A stretch of 64,000 nt of DNA from Tomocerus qinae. Lineage: Eukaryota > Arthropoda > Collembola > Entomobryomorpha > Tomoceridae. Of the stretch, positions 13,032 to 26,920 are shown piece after piece. The translations under genes were made by a program, and so were the position numbers. The stretch lies in contig CM034547.1 in assembly GCA_020055645.1 (NCBI GenBank), positions 58,096,909 through 58,160,908 on the forward strand, in the 5' to 3' direction. Below the pieces are notes generated by a model. The model was given only the letters and a program-made list of their open reading frames with translations. It searched no databases and had not been told where the DNA came from. Within the stretch, counting starts at the first letter, position 1, and every line of letters starts with the position of its first letter.

Positions 13032-16000
13032 CTGTAGTATCTTGCTGGTCTAGCAATGGAAGGTTACGAACTGCTCACTTCTACAATTTCTAACTACACA
13101 ACTCTAAAATATAGAGAAGGTATACTCATTGCTGGTGGTGAGTCTGGTGAGTGTGAGTGAGCTGACTTCAAGAGTACAAGCAATGCAATGTAGCCGATGC
13201 AAAGACCAATGCGCTGCGACGCTGGTGAACTCAGCCTATGTCTGTCTATGTATGCTACACTCATGTCTCTACTTCTGGAAATTCGCCAGCCAAAGACGCC
13301 TCAAGTTAACATAGAGTACCGTGCTACACAAGCATGTACCATAAATTAGCTCAAAAGGATCCTTCTAAGGAGTCAAATCGGAAACCAATCAGTTTGTCAG
13401 TCACTCATTTCAAAGACCCATTTTTATGCACAATCGTAAGCAAATGAACTAATACTAGATTAACTTACTAATGATGTATCATTATTACCAGATATATAAT
13501 CAAATCATTATAAGCTAGGAGTCGGTAAAGGAAAGCCTGCTTACCAATTTGCATTTTGCTTCAAATGTTTTGTGTAAATTAAATAAATTCACAAAGTGAT
13601 GTCTTTAGGGCTGACTTACTGCTCTTGTGTAACATAAACATTATAATAATATTGGGTTTAGCTACATGCAAATGAAGTTATGTTTGCGAAGTATAGCACA
13701 TAATATAAGATTAAGGACAGGACAGAGTAGACACAGACAGAACGTAGTACGCTGCTGGGTTCTCTGGTCTTTTTTCTGGTCGTGAATTTGTCGTTGACGT
13801 GGTTTTGGGATTTTGTGTCGTATATACTACATATTACACGGGATATTTATAACATAGCGTACATTTGTTTGTGTTGTGTAATGTACTTATGGAGCACAAA
13901 AAATAAGCAAGGATGTTCTATGTACATATATACGACACATTCTGTATTAACGTACGTATTCACATAATAGAAATGATCATGGATTGGATTGAATTGAAGG
14001 ACTCCCTTGCTGCTTGCAGGCCAGCAAAAAGATTTTCATCTGTATAAAGCCAGGCTCCAGCCAGCTAGAGAGTTTCTTCCAAAACAAAACACATCAGTTC
14101 TATTCCATCGTTTTTCAAGCCAAGACTAAGACCGAGCGCACCATGAGTATAGACGAAAAGCCGTAGCTAAGGGCCTGTCTATCTAGTTTCCAGTTAGATA
14201 GTGATGTTATTGGTGTCGGAGACCAAGACTGCTATGTACACACTAAGAGCTCTTTTCTTCCAGCTATTTCCTGGACAAGTGCGCAGCTACAGCACACATA
14301 CTACTAAGATACTAACGCAACATTCCTAGTACGAGAGCACGAAGATACCTGCTATGTACTTTATATCAAATCTTCTGGTCTGGCACTGGCAGTGCAATCG
14401 TAAAGCAAGTAAAGTAGTTTAGTGGAGTTCTGCCGCCTATCCAGCCCCTACATCTACATCACATACTTACTAGATGCATAAATGCTCGCCGTTCTGGTTC
14501 CGTTTCTGAATATTCCTTTAGAAAAGGTCGAATTTAGGATTGAATCTGACTTTGGTAGTGTTTTAGTGTTTGTTGAATATTCTTGTGGATGGATGCTGGC
14601 TTTAAGCTGTATCCTGTAGATATGATTGTATAACCAAGTAAATATGTAGTGTACTTGTATGGAGTATGCATACAATACACTAAACACTCAGGGTATTATG
14701 CATGGAGTAGTTCTTTAGGTGCGAAGGTAGGATATTGTGTACATTTTAGTTTCTGGAAGCGTCAGCTCTCGCATAAAATTTTGTTTTGTAGTGTGTAGAT
14801 GCTGCATCATTTTTGAGTTGGGTTGTAGTTGTAGTTTGTAGTTGCAGTTTTGTTTTGTACAAAAGTTGAGCTAAACAGCTTTCGGAACACAGTTTCTTTC
14901 GTATTTGCAGTTATCCGGCATCCTTAGTGTACTAAAAAATCGAAAAGTAACATATAGGTAGCTATATCAGGCAAACTGTTTGTAAGCTATTTATTGTTAA
15001 AAGAGAGTACGTACGTACGTTTCGGTGTGTGTTGTTACGTTATATCATTTCAAATAGGATTCGAAAGGAAAGTCAAGTTAGATAACATAAGTTGAATTCG
15101 ATGTTTGTTATGTCTTGAATCTTTCTACCCAACTTGCTGGAAGTTGCCTCGAGAATCGTTCTTTTAGTCTGAAATAGATTGCTTGCGTGTTACTGAATGC
15201 ATATTTGTGATATTACAAAGACAAGAGCAAGACAGAATAGACAGATAGATATGGTACAATCTGCCTCCAGGATTTGGCATGTAACTTTTACGATGGAGGT
15301 TGGGTTGAACAATCAGTAATGCCTTAAAAGAGTTGGGGAGTATTTGAGACTTCCACACAGTCACACAAAACTATTGCACATAATAATATACGGGTACAAC
15401 TGTACGCTATAAGTATACTTAGTTTACTTAGAATATTATAACCGGATAGGACAAGGCAATGTATCTTTGAATGAAGGGAACGAACGACAGTCCATCAGCA
15501 ACTTGGATGAAAGGGTATAGTGCAGAAATAAAGGAGCACAACAACAGAAGAAAAACATGTGCAGATCATTTGATTTCCCCTTTTTCTTTGGCTCTAGAAT
15601 AGACTGAAGAAGCGTAAAAATAATGTAAGAACTGCCGAATTTGCAATTCTAAGTCCAAATAAATTACTAATAGTTCGTTTATTCATGTTTATATAAAAGG
15701 AATGCAAGCAAGAGGAAATAACATCGTCGAACAATCATTACTAGCACATGTTCACATAATATCTCACTTTATTGTACATTCTACTATAGTACTATATAGT
15801 AGACATACAACATAAGTGTTATTGCAAAGGCCGGTATTTAACTTCATGGAATGATGTAATGTAGTGCTTTCTATTATTGCAAGCTAGTATATTTATTTTA
15901 TTTCTAACTTTGTTCGTTTGTGTAAATCAGTAATTTGTAAATAGTTAAATATCGTAAGCAATCTACAGCTCTGTGCTAGGATTGTTATCTTTTTAGCCTT

Positions 16001-16133
16001 GTGTGACCCACGGTTGTGATTTTCTTGAAATGTTCGCTTGTAAATCTAAGCATTTTACTATATACATAGTAGATTCATATAAATATGAGTCGCATATGCC
16101 GTTTGAATATATTTTGTTAGGAGTTGCACTTAC

Positions 16134-16179
16134 CTCTGGAGTTCTCTTGTCTGGAGGTCGGGGTATGTCTCTGTGAGAT
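16134..16179 (-). other. Possible 46-nt internal exon, minus strand
   Basis: The stretch lies between a CATAG acceptor and a strong GAG/GTAAGT donor. Two frames are open; one reads SHRDIPRPPDKRTPE. There is no known family and no confirmed partner exon. Confidence 0.15.
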
Positions 16180-16245
16180 CTATGTAGTAATGTTCTATGT
16201 CTACATTGCACTTAGGTATTGTATGTATTGCATATATCTTGTTAG

Positions 16246-16318
16246 AGAGACAGCCGAGCCCCATACCAGAGACGGCAGACTACAATCTACTTCACATCAA
16301 CTACTGACTGTTGCCTAA
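16246..16318 (+). CDS. Possible terminal exon, plus strand, unknown
   Basis: A TATCTTGTTAG acceptor is followed by a frame reading ETAEPHTRDGRLQSTSHQL and LTVA, then TAA. It is hydrophilic and protein-like but short. It overlaps nothing known, lies close to the minus-strand candidate at 16134, and may be chance. Confidence 0.15.
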
Positions 16319-19300
16319 AGCGCAAACTTGCATTTCTGCATTCCATAAAATATTTCGTGAAAGTGCTCATTGTTCATGTAGTATTTTTTAACCATTAATT
16401 CTACCAGCTAGTAATGTAATAAAGTTTAGACATGTAAGCAATAGGCAATATTTGTTCACTGTATGTATGTACATTATATGATTGTTAAATCATGGTCATG
16501 AACCTTTAAGGTTGTAAGCAATTTGAAGAAGGCAGTTCTGTTGTGAATCGTCCATGCTAACTTCTCATTTGCAGCAAAATATATTTTTTGTACCAGTTGT
16601 AACTTCTGTAGGTAATAATTTTGCATGTTTATAATGGAATGGCACTGTTTATATATTAGTAATAATTTTGCTTGTTAGGTGAGTGTTTGTTTTGTTCTAC
16701 ATGAAAGTAAGCGTACCAGAGATTTGACGATTACATAGTTATAAGTTATAAGATAATCATATTTTTATTGCGTTTTTAATTAACCAATCTTAATTATCGC
16801 AATTTACACCTCAACAAAGCAATTTTGGCGTATCTACTTTTCTGATAATCATGCATATGCTAATGCACTTTCATGTGTCTACAATAACTATTTAATTACT
16901 CAGAATTTCAAGTTCAAACTTTTCCTTGTTCACTTTCCGTGTGTCATTAAAGTTGTAAATTTCGAACTTCGTATACCTAGTTTTACGTCCTTTAGTGTAA
17001 CATCACGATAAGAAAGTAGCGAATCCACGTAATTAATGAGAAGTTAAACTAAATGAAATTGTCTACTTATGTGCACAAGTATTTCATCAGCATATTACGC
17101 ATTACGTAGTCTTTCCATGCATTTAGTTACTGAAAATCAGTCATAGCATCGTGTGTTTTATATCTTTTTTAGATGTTTGAGGTTAGTAAGTGTTTAGTTA
17201 ACTTGTAGTTTTTTCTGAATTTATTTACTTGTACTAATGAAGTGCAAATTATCTTTGCGAATAATTACATATTTTTATGTCCTAGTAGTACAATGTTGTT
17301 CCTGTTCCGGTCCACTTTCGCAAACAAACTGATGGTTAATGTTGCCCCTAATTCAATGGTATACTACTTCCTCAACTAAATAAAAGAATACCGGATACCT
17401 CAACGCGGACAACGGGAGCGGACTACGTCCATATCCGAACTCGGAACAGAACCGAATCACAAACTATGTAAAATTAGCTTTATAAGACGACTATGCAACC
17501 AGCGTACCATTTTAGGGTTATTTATCTGAGTCGAATAAAATAATTTTTTGATTGAAGTATAGCAAGTTTAGTCCTCTAGCCAGTCATTGCAGAGATTGCA
17601 GAGATAGTGGACCCTTGCGATATATGACCCAGGTCAAATCTATATTGCCTTCATATGGCTGGACTATTCGACCAATGGATGTAGCGACTCTGTGACGCAT
17701 ATCCTATAATCTGTTTACACCGTATGGATTTCTGTGTACTATACAAATAGTCTTAAAAATCATTGAAAATAAGAATGGGCTGAGAGGTTTTTGCTTTTGT
17801 TACTGTTTGCTGCCTAGACTCTTATTTTTATCAGTATAAATATGTTTCGTGTAAATGACATTTAATAACTGTGTAGATCTGGAAATGAAACCTAGTAAGT
17901 AGGCAGCTATTATTTCTCCGGAAGAAATTTCTGTTCGCAGAAATCTGGAAGTTGAATTACGAACACATTGAAACATGCTTGTTATATGAAATCAATTGTG
18001 CATACAATTTACTGCTCTGGCTTACCAAGAACGACAATAAGCTTCATGTACTTGTGAGTCATTTTATTTTGAATGCCTAGTAAGAATATGGGCACAGCTG
18101 CTGTGCACAAAGAATAATTGGCAAACGTAACTCTGAGATCTGAACTTGAGTATAGTAATGCATAAATAGTCGCATGGGCTCTAGCTCTGCAGCTTGTAAT
18201 CTTGCATTAGGTACTTACTATTAAAGTTATTCATTATGTCTAAAAGCCCATCAAACGGGTGTAACAAAGTAGACATAGTGAGACAAATTGGTGCAATAGT
18301 CTCAGTTTCAGTAAGCCCTAGTTCAGACAGTGATGGTATGAGGGTAAGGAATTCAAGCCAAAAGAGTGTTGGAATTCTCCCATTTTTGATCTACTTTGTG
18401 ACCCAAACTTTACATGAAAAAGTGTGACCGAGTTATTTTCATCCATTCTAAAGTTATCACTCTTAATGCCTTGATGGATGGACAAACAGTAGATATAAAG
18501 TACCTAGTGGTACACCTACATTGTAATGCTAATGCATACGCTTGGACGTTAACGAAGTAGTATAATTTAGATAGATGTTTACTTTACATAATATTTGATG
18601 TTATTATAAGTATATATTAAAGGAGGAGGGCAAAGTACAAACAACATTGTAGATTGCTACTGCAGCTGTCGTCGATTTCTTGTCTTCGTTCTGCCAGATC
18701 CAATCTTTTGCTATAATTATATTTATAGTTGTCTTATTTTCCTCTATATGCAGTATGTCCTGCAACCTGCAATGCAAACTACAGTACAGTTATTATATAT
18801 CAATTTGTACACAGATAAGTATTAAATTTTATCTCGTTGAGAGTAGTATAGATTCAGTTGTGGAGTCATAAGCTTTGTGAATTCGACGGTTAAGGTATAG
18901 AGAAATTGCAATAAATATACTCTTACTCATCGAGAGCTCCGATTAGGTATTTAATAGAGCCAGTATACTGAACAATGTAGTTAGCGCTAGAAATATGAGA
19001 TAAAGTAGGAAGGTAGCAGTTTGGGTTTAAGGCTACAATTTTGAAACTGCGATTATGTGGATGATAGGTCTTTTTCTAGAGACTTTTATTTTAAGTGGAT
19101 TGGGTTTAACGAATTTTAGATGAACGTGTCTGACAAATCAAGTTAGTCGGCACATATTCGTTATGCCCTTGCGGAAGATAACGTAAATTCTTTAATAAAT
19201 CTAGCGTTGAATGTATCCCCAGTGGAATCAACTTATGGTCACAATTTAATTTTAAATCTAAAGCATCATTTATAACTTAATTTCAGGATTTGCCGTTGCA

Positions 19301-20057
19301 GAGGTTTTTTATGCTACGGTAGCCAGCATTACTTGGCATAAGTTGATTTGCAATATCCAACTTTCACCAGTAAATGATTTTTTTTTCTTTAGTACTAGCT
19401 TTCACATGCGAGAATGGCAACTGACTTTTGACAGGTCATGGTTGGTTGTAGTACACAATCATTATTGTAGTGAGTGTAGCATAATTTAAATTAGGAAGAT
19501 GTTAATATTAGTTTAAATTGGGTCTCTCCAACAAACCATGAAGCAGTTTGGTTCCAGGGAAGGGCACATATCATGCCAAACTGATTGTGAAGCATTTTAG
19601 GCAATTATTGTAGGAATGTAGTTAGTATATACTAGTTGTATGTAGATTGGGGTGATGCGGATATGGGAATCCCTTCATCTTCCATTCTATTACAGTATTT
19701 TGTTCCATCTAATCTAGTGAATTCATTAAAAGCCTCTTCGTTGTTTCTGTAAAAGTGTTTTGTAGTCAACTCACAGAACTGGATGCAATCATTTCACTTT
19801 ACATTTAACATTTACATATTGTATTACTTGAGTTTCTACTTTGATTTGTTTTCTTCTTGTCCTCCTCTTGTGTTTACACATTCTGCACACTCTGCAATTC
19901 ATGTAGTGGTTTATTGGATTGGAGATGAAACAATTACATTATTGCACTTCCACTGTGTATGTAGGTTGTAGGTAGCCATGCTATTTATTACTTATATGTG
20001 GGTTTTGTACCACAATCACTATGCATTTACTTATACATTTGTCGTCTCTCGTTTCAG

Positions 20058-23000
20058 TTTCCCCGAACCGACAGACGAACTAGAACACGAAAAAGACATA
20101 GTTGGCAATGTGATATGTAAGTGCTAGCAGATAAACAAAATGAAACTGACAAGCTGCAATTCTACTACCCGAGCTCTTAAAAATATTTATTCTATGCTTT
20201 GTTCTATTTTATTGCGTATTCAAACAACAGACAGACTAGACAAGGGAAGTTCATGGAATTCTCTTACCCAAAATTTCACATCTACTAAGGCTTAGTAACG
20301 CTTTAATATTGCTTAGCTGATATACTTTTAAGTATGTTCAAGTACGTCTATATAGTGTATGTGTTGAAGATGAGATTTCATGTTGGTATTGATGTGCACA
20401 AAATACTTTGCTCTGGTTTGTCCGTTATATGGATCCTAAAAACGTATAAGTAAGTTATACGTGTTATTAGAGTAAGTCAGAAAGGAAAGTGTTGATGTAG
20501 AAGCAAATGGGAAAATATCATGTTCATGTAATAATCCTAAAGCATTGTAATTCTGTAGGAAAAAAGATAAAGGTAAACGCAATCTGTTTCAGAGATTTCC
20601 GAGAAGCATTACAATAGCTCTTGCCGCATTTGTCAGCATTGAAAGTAAAATAAGGATTCTACTCAACGTTTTTCAGTTATTAATGTCATCTAGTCGCTAA
20701 AGCGGATTACTAGAAATTTTCGTATAAATAGACGTAAAATTGCTTTACGTTTTACGACATCCCTCAGATCTTATGACCTATATAGTTTGAAGAAAGCTGT
20801 AACTCAAGTACACATGAAACGTATGGGGTTTTAGTGGATCCGGAATATTTCGGTTCTGGTTCACTCCGTTTTGCAGCTATTGCATTTCTGTTTCGGCCAG
20901 CGTAAATGGATTGCATTTGGAAAGTGGCTTGTCCTGGATCTCTGGACTGGATGGAATGGATTGCTTTAGATGATATGTGTTTTTCTTATGGTTTTCTTCT
21001 GAAGTTTAGTTTACATGTACAGACAGTTGTGGTATGTCACTCATGTCTAGCATATACTAGGCAATGTGTAAGCAAGTTTACAAGCAGTAGTTCTTCTATT
21101 GTCCTATACTATTCTCTAGATATTCCATTTAATATAGACATACTATAGGACAAAACGAAATCTCTATCAGACAAAACGGACCATAATACGCCTTAAGTAC
21201 AAACTTTACACTCTAGAAAATTATATAGTCGAAAATGTGATTCAAAACGTGTCTCGACTATAATATTTGGAGTATGTATATATGAAAGTATTATAGACTA
21301 TGCACCGATAATAGAATCAAAAACAGATGAATCAAATATATATTTACATGCACAGTAAACTCTCTCTGTATCAATCTCTATTCAATAATGTCACAACAGT
21401 GCCTAAAGCATTTTTGTTTTATCCATGATTATTGTCTTCACCATCTAAATATTTGTGTTCTGATTCCATTTTATTTCAAGGCAAAAATAGAAGTTTCTTC
21501 TCAAGTTACAAATAATATGTCTAATAAATATCAACGATAGGGATTTTGGTCAAGTCCAGAGAAAATGGATTCTATACAAATATGAAAAGTTGGGAGTACA
21601 AATACCTGAAGCATTTTCTTTTCTTGCTTACGTGTATCATGCGGCGAGGTTGAGTCAAAAGGTAAAAGGCAAGAGTGTGGCGTATTATGCTTAGTGGAAG
21701 ATTACTGGAGAGAGATTTTCCTGTAACAAACTACATGAGATAACATGAAAACTATGTATTATGATGGCATTATAGTATACTTATATATTATAGGTACTTG
21801 TGTTTCACGCAGTTGGCAGATCTCGGAGCTATACACGTCTTCAGTAGGAAAGAACATGTATTGTTAGGAAAGCCCAAAGTCATTCTACAAAGACAAGACG
21901 TCAAACGTGAAGAGGAAAGCCAGCTCAACAGGATATTGATTGGTAAATGCTGAGTGTCGGGGACAAGACAAGAAGGCAAGAGAGACTCCTTGCTTTCCGA
22001 CTTTCCACTTCCAACTTGAAAGAGCATCAGGGTCAGATAAAATACGGAATCTGCTTACTAAACTCAATGGGAAATCTTTCTCATTTATTACTCCATATCA
22101 GTTTTACTAGGCACTAACTGAACAGATATAAAACTATGATGACTTTTTATAAACTCCATTCTAAATGGATGAGTATCAGTACGTAATAAACTAAGATCAG
22201 TACATTCTAGGAGCAAAGTTTATGGATTTATAGCATGAGGTTTTTATATAAATTTGAAATTGCGATTTGTTTACCAATGGGGCTTGTAGAAATGTAATAT
22301 TTTATTTGTAGTTGACAGCAGATGTAATAGTGAGTACATTTAGGTATTCATAATCGAATATCTATAGTATAGGTATTTGAAGTCACAACTATTATAATAT
22401 AGAACAATTGTCAGCAATTTTGCTTTACTGTTTGACTTTTCTAGTTTCGAGCCCCATATAATAAGGTGGTAGGGAAGGATTATAATTTAAATCCATTTTA
22501 TGTATCAATCTGGTAGGTACTTATGTCAAAGGATTTTATTCTTTAGGGAACTAGGAAATGTTTAGCTAGCATTATTAAGGAAGTTCTACTAGTTTTCTGT
22601 CTGTGCAATTGTAATGGGTTTGTTTTTGTTAACTTTGAGTAGAGATTGGAATGAAACCTTATTACTACCTTATTCTGCTGGGTATGCTAAGAAAATTTTT
22701 GTTGGAAAGTAGTTTCGTCGAAATCAAAATAGGACGATATTTCCCAGTGTGGCCGAAAGTCAACCGAAGCATGAGTAAAAATAATAGAAACTGTAGGAAA
22801 AGTACTAACTAACATAAGTGGGCGTGGATAGGGATCGAAAAGTATTCTTTGGCTGTGTGAAAGGATCTATAGTGAAAGTTAAAGCGCAAATAAAACTTTC
22901 CACTGGGAATGCACTTTCTCCTTTTCTTTGCTTATTGTTAGCATTACTTAAATATTTCATTCATGGAGACTATTCATGCTCATTCTATTTATTAAAATGG

Positions 23001-23252
23001 CTAGTTGGCTAACAGTAAGCAATGTCTGTCTTCACTAAACAGTTTTATTTCCTAGGATGACTTAGGTGAGCTTTGAACTACGAATTCACTTTGAATTCCT
23101 GCTTTCACCATTACAATAACGTAGGTATGCTGCTGTGGCAGTCCAGACAGAGGAAAAGATACAATGTATGTGAAGTGTATAAAGGTGTTTGTATAGTGAG
23201 TAATGCAGGAGATTCTCGGAGAAGTCGATTACATCGCAGTATAGACCGCTAA
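20058..23252 (+). CDS. Candidate three-exon chain, unknown protein C-terminus
   Basis: Three open stretches with good splice borders join in phase: 20058-20116 (CTCGTTTCAG acceptor, GTAAGT donor), 21794-21942 (ATTATAG acceptor, GTAAAT donor) and 23125-23252 (AACGTAG acceptor, stop TAA). The joined C-terminal product would be about 111 residues, basic, with stretches such as TDRRTRTRKRHSW, LGKPKVILQRQDV and MLLWQSRQRKRYNV. The upstream start is not found. The first exon is also open in a second frame (FPEPTDELEHEKDIVGNVI), so the frame is uncertain. No family is recognised. Phase compatibility across three sites is suggestive but each exon is short enough to be chance. Confidence 0.2.
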
Positions 23253-26200
23253 GAAAGGAGTACGTGTACACAGAGAATACAATATGCAATTGGCTCAGTT
23301 GTTTGTCCTGTTAGTTCTGTCTCTTGCACAAAGTAAAGTTTTCGAACCCCTACAGGCTCATTTCTGTTTCCTTGCCTAGACTTGTCTCGTAAAATATCTT
23401 ACAAAAGAACTGTTCACGTATCTCCGTGAAAACTACTTACCAACTGTTAACTGACTATCTGTCTACGTGTTGGCATCCTTATCTACTATTCCTGTTCTAT
23501 TAGAAAGTTAAATATTGCATTGTTTAGTTTCTATGCATATACCAACACCATTTCTCTACCTCTCTCATAAATATTACTTTCCTCCCCAATCTACGTTACA
23601 GTAAAAGCACAAGAGTCCTTACACCAAACTACTATTTGTTTCACGCTACTTTATTTTATATAGCCGTAAGGTACGATTACTTTAAGTACTACTTTCTGTA
23701 TAGACCTTATATTTATATTTTATGATCCAATATAGAGACTCTTGAAATGTCTATATGTATTGTCTTAATAATATGTACTTTTTTGCACTATTATTACTTG
23801 TAATCATGGCAGAAGATATAAATCACAAGTAAAATATTGCTATTAGCTGTAACTGATCTTCACGTGTTGATGCGGGATTCTGTGCGAAGTCTGCTGTTAC
23901 TTTTCATGCTACGCAGGATTATTCTTTAACATTATCCTTAGGTCTATTAGTTCTGTTGATATCCCTGATTGTACGTATTTATTTTTTAAATAACGGAGAA
24001 GTCAAAAATAAACCAAAATTTTATGAGTTAGCTGTCTACCTATAGTAGATGGTTAAATTTTCCATTGGATTACAAAAAAGGAACATACAAAAACTCGCAA
24101 AGTAATCCTAAATCCTAATTAAAATCGTAAATAACCAATCCCATGGATTTACTAGTGCTTTTGCAATTATGATTAAGCTGGTTTGCGGAGAATATTTTTT
24201 CCATTTCTAGAAATAAGCCATTTTCTTCCGTTCTGATTCCTTCCTATGGCGCTGCCGCAGCATAATTGAATCCCTACACAGTAGGTACCTGGAAATAATA
24301 ATATGAGATTGAAATGTTCGCCTTTCAGACTGAACAGAAGGGATTTCATCTCCTTTCTCTTCATTTCTGAAAGCGCTGACGGCTTGATTGCATTCCTTTA
24401 ATTTGTTCACGTTTTTATGGAGGAAGGCGTGTTTGGTAATTAGATAAGTCGTAGTCAGTCGTAACTGTTTCCTAGTTTTCACTCAGTTCTCACTTAGCAA
24501 GTACGTCATCCAAGGAAGGATAAATCCGGAATCCAAACAGGGTACTATTTATATACCATAAAACTGTGAAATCTTTTCAACTATAATAAACAAGCGAGAT
24601 GAAGCAGTACAATCTTAGACAGAAATTTGGAATTTAGAATCGTACATTGAAATCACTTTTTAACTTTCCACAGAAGAAAACGGGAATTTAGAAATTTTAA
24701 TTAAACTTTTCTCTGTTAATTAAATACTACCTGTAAACATTATTGTGTAGTATTACGTGCAAAGTATTATCATATACTAATACATTCTGGGAAGCGGGCT
24801 TTTGAGAGCTTTTGATCATTTGAGAGTTAGATGAAAGGTTAATGAATCTCGTTTGTATTGATAAACGGAGAAAGGTAAGTGTATAGAACTCCGACCCCCA
24901 TCTCTGGTTTCCAATCAATTAAAATAACTCGGTGATTGAAAGAAGGCATGTTAATCTGCCGTCTGGGAAAATCATGTCATAGTTCTCATAGATTATGATT
25001 AGGTAGTTTGAAGCAATTTCAGAGACATGAGACGTGAAGGTAGGTAAGGAATTTTCATTACAGTTTTTACCTTGTTTATTACCTCAATGTATATAGTGTA
25101 TAGGACGTATTTGATGAGGATTAATGATTAAATTTGATTTGGTAGAGTCTGTAGGTTAGGTATACATAGTTGGTGGATTGTTGAAGTTCGTCTGGCTCTC
25201 CAAGCTTTCTTTTTTGATGAAACTCAAATTGAGCTCTAAAGTAGTAGTGTATGTGGATTATGGGGGAAGAGACATGACAGGAGGAGTATGTATGGGCATT
25301 ATGTCTAAAAGTGAAGGCATTGGCAGACAGGATCTGTTGGTATAGTGCTGTAATAAAAGAAAAGAAGACTGTGGTGGCTGGAGCCTCGTGGTTGTTGGTA
25401 GGTTGGAGAAGCACAAAGGAAAGGAAGATTGACTTCTCTAAAAGAGTAAATGGCATGTCTACATAATCTATTATGAGATGAGATGGGAAAACGAAGGCAA
25501 GACTACCATTCTGCTCCGTTCTGTCAGTATTTCCCTTGTCTACCTTTGCACTGCATTTTACATTAGATTGTTCGGGGAGAGCAGCGACCTGTTCAACGCG
25601 CTTCTTCTCTGATGATATGTAGAATTTAGTTTCTCTAGGGAAAGCTATTAGCGTGTTTTACTAAGGCTCTTTGGCTTACTTCTTCTATGAATGTTCCGTT
25701 TTCCAAGCGTCACGTTCTTCAACTTTTGCATTTTATCTTCAGCTACTACCACCTATGCAGCTTCGTGGTAATAAATTATAGTTGCATTGAAAGTGAAAGT
25801 CTACAAAATATTAAAAAGTGTAACCGTTCGTATAAAAAATTATTTGTTATTCCAGTTCCACCAAGTTTCCAACCTTGAAGGTTGGGACAAGCCTACAGAA
25901 GCCATGCGTATAACCTGCAAAACCTTGCAAGATTAAGATCCTATAACAAAACCTCTTATATCTACAAGCAATCAGAATGAAAGCCAAGTAGCGTGTCATC
26001 CCTCTTCAAACATCCTTTTCCTAAGAAATACAATTCCAAAACAACAGGTATGCACTACTTTCTTTTCTAATGATATAATAATTATTAAGTATGCGATGCA
26101 CTATAAGGAATTACTCTCTCTCTATATACCGTACCATAACTTTCTTCTTGTAAAGTATACGCAGTGCCTATGGCTTACTATGGATTCATCGATCTAGTTC

Positions 26201-26876
26201 TTTCCTTGTGAAAGCCGTACGTAAATGTGGAGAACAATTTACTGAAAAAATTACACTACCCTAGGAAGACCTTTCTCAATATCTTTACTCATTTATACCA
26301 AATGTACGTGATTTATAGCAATTCGCCTGTACGTACGAAAAATATGCTAAATTGGTATGCAGATAAAGGCTCTTTCTACTATGTATCACCCGAAAGGACC
26401 CCTAATGTCACTTTCTTACAGATAAATACAAGCATATTATAATGAATTATGCCCCTTAGCGTAATTTTGTACCAATGCTACAAATACCATTATGAACACA
26501 TTGCACTTTCCTTTTTCACATTTAAACATCATACTACTTTCACTACAATCATACTTTATTTCTAGTTACCAAATTTTTACTATATACTGCCTGTATTGAT
26601 TAAGATATACTAAACACTGAACAGATTACTAATACTAATAATATGTTAAAGGTATTATATACTATTTATATGCCTAAACGTATTTAGAGCTAATACATTT
26701 TCAATGGATGAAAAAGTGCTAAGCATATTAAGTTACGTTGCAGTTTCATTAAAAGCTCGCATTAAAAGTAATACTTACATAGAATTTTCTCCACACTAAT
26801 GAGGTTTCTCTTTTCAAGCCCAAACTTCATATAAAACTTTCGTGTGAATGTAGGACGTGGAGAAAGTTACATATAT

Positions 26877-26920
26877 ACCTTTCACTTGTGAAAGTTTAAT
26901 ATGGAATTCAGACTTACAGA
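26877..26920 (+). repeat. Dispersed repeat copy (TTTCAC..GTGAAAGTTT.ATATGGAAT family)
   Basis: Contains CTTTCACTTGTGAAAG followed by TTTAATATGGAATTCAGAC. Related copies lie at about 38418-38450 and 53598-53630. A shorter, diverged version lies inverted nearby at about 26828-26851, so the two could form a hairpin. This is probably a short non-autonomous element. Confidence 0.45.

Noticed and set aside
13129..13314. 61-codon plus-strand frame with several cysteines
   Set aside because: Cysteines come from repeated TGT/TGC in a GC-richer patch; no signal peptide or family pattern.
14469..14520. Possible minus-strand exon reading EYSETEPERRAFMHL before a GTAAGT donor
   Set aside because: No convincing acceptor, a stop just upstream in that frame, and no family match.
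15240..15345. Minus-strand stretch reading ALLIVQPNLHRKSYMPNPGG
   Set aside because: Lacks a good donor and drifts into low-complexity residues.
17290..17460. GC-richer patch with GTTCCTGTTCCGG and an inverted GGAACAGAACCG
   Set aside because: Match between the two ends is too short and gapped to call an element.
20906..21148. 80-codon plus-strand frame with Trp/Cys-rich start
   Set aside because: The start is an imperfect GGATTGC/TGGAATGG repeat, and there is no domain or splice support.
22440..22460. TTTCGAGCCCC, resembling a tRNA B box
   Set aside because: No A box or cloverleaf could be formed around it.
25121..25456. 111-codon minus-strand open frame
   Set aside because: Composition is not protein-like, with no motif, no clear start context and no partner exon.
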